Assembly (NCBI GenBank): GCA_050084515.1
Contig: CM114274.1
Coordinates: 4,960,001 to 5,024,000, forward strand
Source: Blasia pusilla
Lineage: Eukaryota > Marchantiophyta > Marchantiopsida > Blasiales
Reading direction: 5' to 3'
DNA length: 64,000 bases
Numbering within the stretch: position 1 is the first letter of the stretch; each line of letters begins with the position of its first letter. Shown one piece after another: positions 20,753-31,269 of the stretch. Below the pieces are notes generated by a model. It made no database searches and was not told where the DNA came from. It was given only the letters and a program-made list of their open reading frames with translations. Made by a program: the position numbers and the translations under genes.

Positions 20753-22242
20753 GAGTAGATCGATGGTAGCTTCGATTGTAGATCAGTAGGATCTGGTTAG
20801 GGCTGATTGTGTACTCAGCCGTGGATGTTCGGGGCTTGTTGCCTATGTTGGAGGTGTGAATCAGGTGCGTGGTTGGTTGGGAAAGAAGCGCCTTATTGAG
20901 AGCTTTCCAACGCGCTGTAGATCGCCGGATTTCGTCAAGGGAGTTGGAAGTTATCAAGCATTGAAGATTCTGGTTCGTGTTCGACGGTTTTTCGATGTGG
21001 AGAGCTTGGAGTGCGGAAGCTCTGTTGAAGTTCATCCAGATCGGGTGAGAGGTTCCTATTGCTACTTGTATTGTGATCTCATGTGAAGCTATTTGCTCGA
21101 GTGCGTGGAGCGTTATGGATTTTGCGTGCATGAAACTTGGCGTGAAGTATTTGTCGGATTTGCGATTCGGAGGTGTATGGACAGCAAGTTTGTTTGATTT
21201 TTAGCTCGGAGTACAGAGCTCGGTTGTAGCTGATTTTTTGTGGAGAGATAGCTATGGTGGTCAATTGAATTCTGATCGAAACAGATTTGATTTCGGTCAC
21301 GTATTTGTGAAGTAATTTCTGATCGAAATTTCGCGGACTAGCTCGAGGTCTGGCTATGGTGGACATCGGATCGGAGGGGCTGGTTGGTTGGAGACTCGTT
21401 CATTTTTGGAGACGCCTATCCTGTTGGGGGCGCCCTGGTTGGACCTCTCTCCATAGCGAAGCATGGCGAAGCGTGGTGAACAGGGCATATCTCGAGCTGG
21501 CGTTTTGAGGCTTCGAGGCAACTCGTAGTAGCTCGGGGCGAGTGGGCGTGAGAGGCGGAATAAGGAGCAAGGAGCAAGCAAGCAAGCAAGCTTGCTTGCT
21601 TGGGCGTGAGGCAATTTTTGCAGGATTTGGGATTTGAGTTTTGCATAATCGGTCACCCATCTTTGGGCTATTCTGCCTGGAGGACGCTTAACTGCCGAGT
21701 TCTTAACTATGCCAATGTACAGACTGTTGTAGCTCATTTGGTGCTGTTCGGAGATGTGTTAGGTGCTTTATGCATCTCAGGTTTTTGGTTGATGTACCTC
21801 TAGTGCATAGTACGGTGTAGCCTCTCCATGCAGTGATATTTTTTCAGTCTTTCAAGGCGTTTGACTAGCACGTCATCGACCGCGGCGGAGTAGCTATTGC
21901 GTTAGAATTGTGTGGTGGGTTTTGTGGATTGAGAGGGCACCAGGTTTGGTGGATTGTGTTACCTTGATTTCCATTTGCGATTGGAGGGTTGTCGTTGGAT
22001 TTCTGTGTTTGGATCCCTCCATCGTGCTTTTTGCTTGCGCGCCCATTGTTAGGGTTGACGCTGATTTCGAGAGTAGTGTTACTCTGTGTGCTACCGGTAG
22101 TGAGGGAGGGATGACGAGTAGATTGTGGGAGACTTCTTGTGGTGATGACAAGTTAGGTTGCCTACACCCATAGCTAGTAGAGCTAGAATAGTATAGCGAC
22201 ATCGGCGTCACTTGGTAATTTGGTGGTGGTGCGGCATCGGCG
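20753..22242 (+). other. Element C leader, non-coding
   Basis: About 1.5 kb between primer site and gag without a supported gene. It includes a palindrome of AAGC/GCTT units (about 21,575-21,602) flanked by repeats of GGGCGTGAG (21,544 and 21,602). Confidence 0.45.
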
Positions 22243-23620
22243 TTGGTCATCACGAGCTATCGGGTGGTCGGTTGGGGACCGTGGTGCGGGATGGTGGTTT
22301 CACACGGAGTGGATTTAGGTATCGGCTACCTTTTCCACTTCCGGACGGTTGATGAAGAGGAGGACGAGGGTGTTCCAAACACCGAGTCTTCTACGTTGTT
22401 ATCTAGTGTTGCGGCTCCATTGATTTGGGACATGGACGGTGGATATGGGGCCATGAAGGGCCCACGACGATACTCGGGTGCAAAGTGGGTACCATTGAGT
22501 TGGAGGACTTCATGCGGGAGTTTGATACGTGGTGTGATATGCGGATGTTATGAACGCCACGTTGTTTACACCCTTCTTGGTTTGGAAGGGGTTGTTTCAA
22601 AGACTTGGAAGGACCACCCATGGATGATTACCATGAGTTTAGGAAGGACCATGTTCTTTGAGATTGAGGCATGGAGACAATATTGGTCTCCGGGCTTTGT
22701 GTCTATCACCCATGGTGGTATTGGTAGTAGTGCTCCTACTATGCCAACCAGCCCCGGCGTTGAGTGGTAATGAGTAGTACGAGCCGGAGTGGGGGGTACT
22801 TGTGGAGGTACTAGTGGGGGTACTAGTGGAGATACTAGTGCCCCACCATCATTCAGACCGGTTTGCGAGTTCTTCAAGAGGTTGAAGAAGAACTATCGAG
22901 GAGTGAAGACGGAGAAGATGAGGAATCTTCAGGACTTTGAGCGAAAAGACGGTGAGAGTCTTCGTGAGGCATACACTCGTATCGGACGCTTGATTTCGAT
23001 TACCCAGGGTGTGATCGAGGATCAGCGATCGATTTTGGTATGGGATCTTGGGAGAGATTTGCGTAGAGGGTACATGATGCTACTCTTATGAGTGATGATT
23101 CACCCACATTGACCCATGTGTTTGCTCTATCTCGAGAAGATTGAGCTTAACATGGTGAAGGAGAGAGTGGTGACATCCGCATTTAGTAGGGATACAACTA
23201 CTACTTCTGGTTCAGCCGCCCACCTCACGATCTCGTAGTAGTGGTGGTGGTAGTAGTAGTGGGAGTCGTGGGGGTACACGAGACCTCAGTCAAGTCCTAG
23301 AGGGACATTTGTGCAGAGACCATTGCCTTCATTTGCTTTGCGGCAAGGACGATCATGTTGGATATGTGGAGGTGATCATGTTAGGAAGTTTTGTCCCCAA
23401 GAGGATGGGAGATGGACTTTGGAGGATGGGTCTCGATCGGCCCCAACTCAGTGTGATCATTGCGGGAGACTAGGTCATCCCCGAGAGCGTTGCTTTGATC
23501 TCCATCCGAGTTGAGATCGGGCCGTGGCCGTGGTGGAGTAGCGCTAGAGGCCGAGGTGGTAGAGGTGGTAGGGGTGGTAGAGGTGGACCGGTGGTTGGAG
23601 AGCCTACGGTGGCTACCCCT
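22243..23620 (+). pseudogene. Element C gag with two zinc knuckles and an RG-rich tail
   Basis: The N-terminal part is frame-shifted (22,243-22,770 and other frames) but aligns with element D's FDTWCD/WKGLF region at DNA level. The 22,789-23,091 frame has NLQDFERKDGESLREAYTR. The 23,311-23,514 frame preserves both knuckles: CWICGGDHVRKFC and CDHCGRLGHPRERCFDLH. A Gly-Arg-rich run (RGRGGRGGRGGRGG) follows at 23,540-23,590. Gag packages the RNA, and the knuckles and RG tail would bind it. Confidence 0.85.
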
Positions 23621-24099
23621 ACCACTACGACAGAGTCAACTATGGTGCCGAGATTGAGCAGTTGGAGCAGAAGTTGGCTACTATGGTTGGTATCCAAAGA
23701 TAGATCAAGTTCGGGAGCAGGGCTTCCAACTCTTATGGAGGGATGATCTCTCTTATATGGCGAGTGCAAAGAAAAAGTTGAGGCATCAGTGCGATTCAAG
23801 AGGAGCCACTCGAGCGTCGAGCCACGTGGTGCTCTTGTGGAGTTGGACCCACAGAGGGGTGAGGGGAGGAAGGCTAGGCTTCCCGGTCATTCTTGTTGTC
23901 TGAGGTGCTTAGGACTCCATCCATGGTTCCTCGTTGACCTATTGAGCCGACAGTGGGGATCGAGGCATCTACATCGCGTGTAGTAGACACGGATGCAACA
24001 TCCAATGCAAGATGTGCGGATGGCAACCGGTGTTGGGATCCCCATTGTTTTCGCCACGGAGTCGATGGCTTTAGGAGTTGACTTAGCTCAGATTTTGAT

Positions 24100-24720
24100 T
24101 AGCGACCCGTTGTGTGAGAACGTGGGGTGTTCTTGCTACACGTGTTGAGGTGGATGAGGGTGTTGCGGTGGAGCGACCCTCTATGTCGAGTAGCATTGAG
24201 TACCGGTGCTACTTGGTAGGCAAAGAGCGGAGAAGATGGATGCATTACCGGCCCGGCCAGACCATTGATCGTGAGAGGCTCACACTGGTGTATGTATGTT
24301 GGACAAGCAGTGGGATCTTCCGATTGGTGAGTCCTACATGATAGGTGTATAGACCGGATAGAGTCTTGTTAGACTCGGTGCCCAACCTTGATGTTGGGAA
24401 AGGCGGCATGTATTGGTTTGGGTATTCGGAGGTCGAGCTTGAGCCTTGCCCATTCCGATTCAAACATCACTTGGAGGAGCCAATGATAGGTCTCAATTCA
24501 TGACACGGGAAAAGTTTTTCAGATGCAGTTGAGACCAGATCATGTAACCGATAGCTCCCGGTTGGGAGTATCTGCATGTAGTCACATCAGCCGAGTCGTA
24601 TGATGTACTAGTTGGAGGAGCGAGATTATACCCGATGGGTTTTCAGATGGATTATGGATCGAGACAACATCTTACTGCAGACCTGGTTGGCAGTCCGGGA
24701 TGGACGTATGAGCCAAGTTC
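24100..24720 (+). pseudogene. Element C protease remnant
   Basis: A segment equivalent to the retropepsin of element D. RVLLDS at about 24,358-24,375 is followed by a deletion that disrupts the expected Asp-Ser-Gly-Ala context and then LDVG. Matching downstream blocks (YDVLVGGARLYPMGF-like, about 24,598-24,642) support the call. It is not functional. Confidence 0.55.
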
Positions 24721-25059
24721 TGTGAGATTTATTTCGGGGCTCGACCAGCAGGTCTTCCCCAACAAGTGTTAGCATCTGTGGATGGTTTTAGTGGAGTAGT
24801 CACTTGGCCAGGAGACTTTTTGGAGGGTAATGTTTTACGCTATGGATTCTCCTGCGCATGAGGAGGTAGAGGAGGTCCCTATTTTTGCAGCAAAGTGGCA
24901 TCCTCATCGTTGGATGTGCCACTTTGGAGTTCAGCGGTGCACTACGGGCAGAGGTTGATCGCCTATTGCAGAGGCTTGGTGTGAGGTTGTTATACCTCAC
25001 GAGGAAGAGAGGGCCCACGGCGGACTCCTACTACTGGTCCGATTAGGTTATCCCCTTTG

Positions 25060-26075
25060 GATACTACACCCATTGTATGGCAAGTATCCGCACGGAGGGC
25101 ATTTGTGTGTTAGATCTCTTTGGTGGGATTTAGCACTTGGGTTTGGCGGTAGTGTTGCATGCCGGTATTCTGTGCGGAGATATGTGTATGTGGAGCAAGA
25201 TGAGACGCCCAGAGAGTCTCATCCCGACATATTGGTCGATTGATGCGGAGATATCCGAGTTGTTGCCGCCATCACTATTTGTGGGTACCAGCGTGCTTTA
25301 CCATCACACATTGCATTGTTGGGGCGCAGGACCTTGAGAGGGTTGGTCCTGTGGATTTGGTGATTCTTTGGATGGCCATGTCGAGGTCATACACGTGTTG
25401 GTCGTGGTGAGGGATTACATGACCCTAGGTCTCGATTGTTTTGGGAGATGTTACGGGTGTTACGACATCTTGGTTCATCGCACGTGCTCTAGCTTACATT
25501 CGAGAATGTTCCATTGTTGGGTGACACTCGGACCCGGATGATGGCGAGTGTTCATGAGGTGCGGTCTTGGATTGGACCATAGGTGTTGTTGGATGCTGGC
25601 CTTGAGTTGGCTCAGCGTGCACATCGCCCACGCTTGTGGTGGACAAACTTGTTGCCTAGGAGGTTCTACGTCGAGCATATGATGCGGTCTGGCGGGATCC
25701 TCGCCTTACAATGGATAGTATCTTGATCTTGGCGACTTTCTCAAGTGGTGAGGGTTATTGATCGGTCACCCATGGCGGTGGTGAACCGTGTGGGCCACCT
25801 AGGATGGCACTACCCACATTTGTGAGTTTTCGCGTCACATGCCTACAGGAAGGTGGTCCCGGGCTTGTATGGGATTCTCATGTGCGGCAGTTGGTGGAGC
25901 CTAACGCTGATGAGAGAGCGTGCAATGGGATTTGCTATGGTGTGACAATGTTGCTTCTATTTCGAGGCTTCACGACCTCATGTGTTGGGTCAAAGCCATG
26001 GACCTGAATTGTTTGACTTGGATTTTGAGTCTTGGTATGGCCGCAGCAGCGTCGACTTCGGACTATGTCGTGGGT
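25060..26075 (+). pseudogene. Element C DNMT3-like cytosine-5 methyltransferase domain
   Basis: Motif I VLDLFGGI is at about 25,107-25,130, followed by a stop and GLAVVLHAG. Motif IV is GWPCRG (Q to R next to the catalytic Cys), at about 25,368-25,386 across a frame change. Motif VI is FENVPLLGDTRTRM, at about 25,499-25,540. Motif VIII is RAHRPRLWWTNLLP, at about 25,614-25,655. The C-terminal part has LVEPNADE and MDLNCLTWILSLG, at about 25,890-26,035. Position between protease and RT is as in A and D. At least three frame breaks are present. Confidence 0.8.
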
Positions 26076-26404
26076 CTTCCACCCCTTGTAATGAGCTCGA
26101 TGGCCGGGGGGACAGTAGAGGCATCGGTGAAGCGAGGAGAGTAGTATTTTGCATCCTTGGAGTAAATGGGATGTAACGGTGGGCATGTGGAGTTGGTTGC
26201 TCATCTTTGGTGGAGGAGTTATTTGCTCGAGATGATGGTGTAGCTAAGGGTGTACCATCTTGTGAGGGGGTTATGTGAGCGACCAATGGCATCGTCCTCT
26301 CCCTCTAGTGTGCCAGTGGAGGAGACTTGGGAGCCATTACTTGGGCCCAAGCTTACGGGAGGTGAGAAACGACGCTGACACGGTTCCTACGTGCTTATAG
26401 GAGG

Positions 26405-27305
26405 TGTTTTGCCTTTAGCATGAAGGAGTTGGGTTCTCTGGTTGGACCCGGTATACGGATTGATTTGGCTAGTGATACGCCAATCTTCCGTCGTCCCTAC
26501 CGATATAGTGATATGGAGAGGGACTTGATTCAGAGTAGGACATTGGACCTTTTGGAGGCTGGATTAGTGGAGTTGTCGCATGGAGAGTATGCATCAACCA
26601 TTGTCATGCCTGCTAAAAAGGATATGCATGGCAACTACACGGATAGGCGGATGTGTGGAGATTACCCCTATCAATCGGCAAACCAAGGCCGATAGGTACG
26701 CCATGCCTACACCGAGGAGATCTTTGATGTGGTGGGACAGCAAAGATTTTCAGTATTTTGATCTTGGCGAGATACCATCAATTGCCGATTCGGAGAGTGA
26801 CAAGGCCAAGACAAAGATTTTGGGGTGTCAACTCTCATGGCAAGGATTGTTTGTACAGTGGAAATTCTTACCCTTTGGGTTGAAGAATGCACCTGCCGAG
26901 TTTCAAAGAGTGATGGACAGGATCCTAGCAGGGTTGGATTTTGTTCGGTGTTACATTGATGATATCTTGGTGTTCAGTAACACGGTGGAGGAGCATCAGA
27001 TACATTTGCAGATGGTGTTTGAGCGGTTGAAAGCTCATGGTCTACGTTTGCATCCAGGAAAATGTAAGTTCTTCCATGAGGATGTTGAGTACTTGGGTCA
27101 TGTGATCTATCCAGGTGGTTTGGGAGTTCAGCAAGCAAAGGTGGAGGCTATTGCACTTATTCCGCGTCCGGTAGATGTGAGTAGAGTTCGAGCATTCATG
27201 GGATTGGCAAACTACTATCGGAGGTATGTGAAGGGATTTAGTGCTATGGCAAAGCCTTTGAACCAATTGCTAAAATCAGATCAAGAGTGGCAATGGGAGA
27301 TGATC
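26405..27305 (+). pseudogene. Element C reverse transcriptase
   Basis: The 26,420-26,695 frame has PIFRRPYRYSDME, VMPAKKD and RMCGDY. A frameshift near 26,665 leads into the 26,580-27,329 frame with FLPFGLKNAPAEFQRVMD, CYIDDILVFS (YIDD box), HPGKCKFF, YLGHVIYP and FMGLANYYRRYVKGF. The segment that holds the LDL-GYH block in A and D is garbled here. This is the longest uninterrupted RT frame in the window (249 aa). Confidence 0.9.
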
Positions 27306-27770
27306 AGAGAGAGCTTTTGTGGAGCTTAAGGCCAGTTGGTGGCGGCGCCTATCTTGAGGAGACCTATCGAGGGCGCCCATTCCGATTACACACCGATTGG
27401 AGTAGGTTGGGACTTGGAGCGGTGTTGACACAACATGATGATGAGCACATGGAGTTTGTGGTGGCCTATGCAAGTCGTTCGAATAATGCAATGAGTCGCG
27501 CTATAGTTCATATGAGGGAGAGTGCTTGGCAAGAGTGTGGGATGTGGCACACTTTAGGTGTTACTTGTTTGGCACCCGATTTACCCTTGTTATCGATCAC
27601 CAACCGCTCAAGTGGTTGATGGAGTCGGACAAGCTTACACGGAAGCTTGCACGGTGGGCTCTTATCTTACAGAGTATGACTTCCGGTGGTACATAGACCT
27701 GGAGTTGCCAACCTTGATGATCGATGGGTTGAGTAGGAACCCATGTACTAGCCAAGAGGATACAACAGGG
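27306..27770 (+). pseudogene. Element C RNase H
   Basis: The 27,287-27,619 frame carries LHTDWSRLGLGAVLTQ and EFVVAYASRSNN. A one-base shift follows, and the next frame carries sequence equivalent to RCYLFG, IDHQPLKWLME and DGLSRNP (27,555-27,745). It is clearly Ty3-type and broken by frameshifts. Confidence 0.85.
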
Positions 27771-28084
27771 GCTAGATGGCATGGCGAGGTTGATGAGGAG
27801 ATGGTGCCAGGTTGGCATGCATCCGCCTTTTATGTTGGTTAGGTGGACTCTAGTATGGAGGACCACGTGATATCTTACTCTAGTCGGAGGGTAGATGGCC
27901 ACCTTGAGATCCTAAGGTTGGAGATGGTGGTACGGATCAGCGTGATATTCATGATGATGCGTTGGTGTTGGAGTTCCTACGGACCAAGAGGGTGCCAGGC
28001 ATAGTGAGTGCCAAAGAGCGAGACCGTGTTCTTCAACGTGCTAAGAGGTATCGATTGAGGGAACACATATTCTCGCGTGTGGGA

Positions 28085-28720
28085 GGATGGTAGAGTACGA
28101 GTAGTGCCACATTTGGCTCAGAGAGAGCGCATTGTGCGACATGCCCATGAGGAGTTGGGACATTTTGGGGTAAAGCGTCACGTATAACTTACTCCTTGGC
28201 GAGATCGGTGGCGTGGCATGCATACTCAGTGCAGCGATTGGTGTCACATTGTATGGTTTGTGACCGGGTGAGGGCATCATTTAATGCCCCTACACCACAA
28301 TTACACCCCTTGCCTATTATGGGGTTGGGTTACCGTTGGAGTGTGGACTTTGCGGGACCGTTACCGTTGAGTGTACGATATCATCGATATGTGTTGGTGA
28401 TGGTGGAGCACTTCTCCAAGTGGATTGAGTTGGTGGCATTACCGGACAAGGCGAGTGAGGGAACGGCGTATGCGTTTCTGGATAGAGTGCTTAGTCATTT
28501 TGGTGCACCAGCTGAAGTGCTGACCGACCAGGATACAGAGTTTCAGGGTGAGTTTCAGATCTTGTGTGACAAGGCGTTGATTGATCATCGGACCACGTCT
28601 CGAGATCATCCGAGGCGGATGGTTTGGCTGAGCGTGTGGTTCAGGCGGTGAAGAGGGCATTGCGCAAGTATGGCCTCTGAAGGGGCATCTTGGAGACAGG
28701 ATATTCGGTTGCCGAGTTTG
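28085..28720 (+). pseudogene. Element C DDE integrase
   Basis: HAHEELGHFGVK is at about 28,141-28,176, and the CMVC pair at about 28,250. The 28,196-28,651 frame keeps the first D (SVDFAGP) and second D (LTDQDTEF, where the usual G is D). A deletion after SRDHP shifts the frame, so the catalytic glutamate segment (GLAERVV at about 28,620-28,645) is read in another frame. It is broken. Confidence 0.88.
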
Positions 28721-29390
28721 CCATGGTTAGCCATGGGGTATAGGTTCGATCGCCAAGCATCCTTGGCTTCCTTCTCACCTTAATTTCTGTTATACAACCG
28801 AGATCCAAACTTGCCAAAGGCACAATTCGTTGAGAGTCTAGTGAGGTGGTGAACCTTGATGACCCGAGAGATGTGGATGAGGGTGTGTTCTCGAGCGGAG
28901 CTCTTTCGGAGAGTTATGCCAATGACCTTTGAGAATCTTGCCATTGCTCAACACAGGGGATACGTTGCGGTATGCAACCATTCGAGGTGGAGGTTATCGA
29001 CCATCGATTCGTAGGTTCCATGTGGGGACTATGTCTATTTGCAGCAGATTGCCCGACAACGTTGGATGTGACGGCGAGCCGCACTATTTTACGAGTCGCG
29101 AGGTGTTAGCTTCCGGAGTTCTCATGTTGGAGGGTCGTGATGAGTTGTTTGGAAGGACCATGTGCGTAATTGTGCACCATGTCATCTTCCAAATGTGGAT
29201 GGTATCTTTGTTGACCCAAGCTTAGCCATGATACGTGCTAGCTTGAGGTACATGTTGTGTGGGTCACCTTGTAACGCGGCGTATGTTGGTGTGTGATCGG
29301 TGTTCTAGGGGTTGGCACATGATGTGTTTGACTCACGTTTGGATGTTGTTCCTCTTTGGAAGGTGGGTTTGTCCTCGATGTACTTAGGAG
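28721..29390 (+). pseudogene. Element C GPY/F-like region and PHD finger
   Basis: Blocks equivalent to ENLAIAQHRDTLRYATIRGGGYRP (28,930-29,005), GD-YVYLQQ (29,025-29,050) and EGRD-WKDHV (29,130-29,170) are spread over several frames. The PHD finger follows: CMLCGS near 29,250-29,270, CDRCSRGWHMMC-like near 29,296-29,330, then degraded. Small deletions have damaged the finger. Confidence 0.7.
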
Positions 29391-29550
29391 AGGTAGATGA
29401 CTTGATCTTTGCATGATATGGATTACAGATATGCGACTAACGATGGGGCAACCTAGCACCCGGCCTTCGATTCGGGCACCCAAGAAGGTGTATAGCATGT
29501 AGTAGATGTATAGGGCTACCTGGGAGTTAGAGGACCTAACCGCCGCTTGA

Positions 29551-29562
29551 TTAGGGGGGCGA
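29551..29562 (+). other. Element C polypurine tract
   Basis: TTAGGGGGGCGA, directly before B1. Confidence 0.75.
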
Positions 29563-29666
29563 GTTGTGGTACACTTGTGTTTGTGGATACTCGTCTATGT
29601 TATGTATGTATGTGAGTATGGTATGTCGGCGATGTATGTTGTATGACGATGTGGATTCGCACGACA
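29563..29666 (+). repeat. Element C, B1 terminal unit
   Basis: 104 bp, from GTTGTGGTAC to CGCACGACA, near-identical to B2 (30,039-30,144). Four bases (ATTT) separate it from A2. Confidence 0.9.
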
Positions 29667-29670
29667 ATTT

Positions 29671-30038
29671 TGTCATGACCATACGGATTATGTCGAGAGT
29701 ATGGTGTGCTAGTAGAGGCCATTCCTTATGTAGGACCGTAGTGGATTGGTAGAGATGTGGTTCCATACATAGGGTTGGGGGTTACTCACTTGGGGGTGAC
29801 TTTCCTAGTAGGGCCCGCTCTTAGGTTGGAGGATATAAGGTGGCTTGCCCTCAAAGAACGATCAGTTCTTTGAGTTGAGCTGCTATGCGTTGGGAGTTAG
29901 CCTTGGTAGTGAGTAGAGCTCTTGGCTATGGTGTTTCCCGCAAGCTTCGACATAGATTCTCCCATCGTGGAGTGGGTTTGGCTCGATTGTATGTGATTAT
30001 AAACGTGTTTTATGACAGTAGGTCTTTCACGGATTTCA
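29671..30038 (+). repeat. Element C, A2 terminal unit
   Basis: 368 bp, near-identical to A1. It contains the same TATA box and a variant of the hairpin with CAGTTCTTTGAG. Confidence 0.92.
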
Positions 30039-30144
30039 GTTGTGGTACACTTGTGTTTGTGGATACTCTTGTCTATGTTATGTATGTATGTGAGTATGGT
30101 ATGTCAGCGATGTATGTTGTATGACGATGTGGATTCGCACGACA
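30039..30144 (+). repeat. Element C, B2 terminal unit (right end)
   Basis: 106 bp, joined to A2 without spacer and ending CGCACGACA before the AACG duplication. Confidence 0.92.
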
Positions 30145-30148
30145 AACG

Positions 30149-30900
30149 GTGCCTACAACTCAGGCAGGTACGTGGACGTCACGAGGAGTTGGAGTGACAA
30201 TTCCTATGCCGGCTCGAGTGGAGTCAATGTCGACCATAGTGTTGGAGGTGGCCACTAGAGTGAGCTAGACTTTGCTATTTTCCACCATAGAGTTGGCGAT
30301 GTTGGGAGTTGGACCAGCTGAGGTGTTCCGGCTGGCCGCCACATTGTGTGAGCGTGGAGAGGTGATTGCCTCTTGTTTAGAGGTAGTTGAGGAGATGGTG
30401 GACTTTCCCTTAGAGCAGGTGCAAGGGACGTTCCCCACAGAGTCATGGCATGCTGCGGCGGCAAAGTTGGTAGATATGCCAGCTCGACCGGCCATAGAGC
30501 GAGTAGTGGTGACACCAGGAGTAGTGTTACTGGATAACTGAGCTGGAGTATTTTGCTTTGTTAGTTTGACGGGGACAATATACCACACGCAACGCGTCCT
30601 ACTTGATTCAGGAGCGCAACCCTTGATGTTAGGGAAGGCGTCGTGTTTAGCGTTGGGGTTACGCAAGGCCGACATTGAGCCTTGTCCCTTCCACATACAT
30701 ACCTCCATTGGGGGCGTGTCACCCACGCACTATATGACTCGGCAGGAGATAGTTGTCAAAGTCCAGCCAGAGCATGCGACGGATATTGCTATGGTGCGCA
30801 CAGCGTGCGATTACGACATCAATTGAGTCGTACAATGTGTTGGTGGGGAGTATAGTGTTGTATCCCCTAAGATTCATCCTTGACTTTTGGGAGGAGACCG
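30149..30900 (+). pseudogene. Element D gag end and retropepsin
   Basis: D's reading resumes right after the second AACG. The 30,272-30,541 frame gives the linker shared with element A (MPARPAIERVVVTPGVVLLDN) and stops at TGA 30,539. The 30,566-30,826 frame has LLDSGAQPLMLGKASCLALGL, with the Asp-Ser-Gly of a clan AA aspartic protease. This is the only copy in the window where that motif is intact. A matching NVLVGSIVLYP block follows in another frame. The protease would cut Gag-Pol, but in-frame stops prevent production. Confidence 0.8.
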
Positions 30901-31269
30901 TTGGTGATCGTCTGGGGTGACGTGATGGCCAAATGAGTTAGTTACGGGTGCAATTTTCGGGACGAGGAGGTCGATCACGAGACGAGTCTGTGACCACGTT
31001 GGCAGCTTTCATAGGTAGTGTTAGCTGGCCATGAGAGTTGTTGGAGGGGAATGCAAATGCGGAGGATGTCCCAGTAGCGGATAGTCCCATGGAGTGACAG
31101 GCCGTGGTGGGTGTCTCTTCCCATGTTGGCAAGACCTCTTCACCATTGTGGGATACGACTCAAGAGCTATAGAGGAGTGTCGACGACCTCGTGAGGCAGG
31201 CATGGAGTCGTGCCTTTATCTTGAAGCAGCGAGAGTCATGTGGCGATCGGGCCCCTGGAGTGGAGACGT

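Larger units (their letters stand above)
20372..30144 (+). mobile_element. Element C: Ty3/gypsy DNMT-lineage retrotransposon nested in element D gag
   Basis: About 9.8 kb, starting TGTCATGACC and ending GATTCGCACGACA, flanked by AACG duplications. Order: A1, primer site, leader, gag with two zinc knuckles, protease remnant, methyltransferase, RT, RNase H, integrase, PHD, polypurine tract, B1, A2, B2. Its terminal units are shorter and differ in sequence from those of D and A/E, so it is a separate family within the lineage. It must be younger than D, which it interrupts, yet it too is frame-shifted in every domain. Confidence 0.92.

Noticed and set aside
20372-30144. Reading element C as an ordinary LTR element whose LTR is A-B, with the left B lost.
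   Set aside because: C, D and E, from different families, all lack B after A1, and all right ends with a PPT have an extra B before A2. The primer site directly follows A1. Independent identical losses are implausible.
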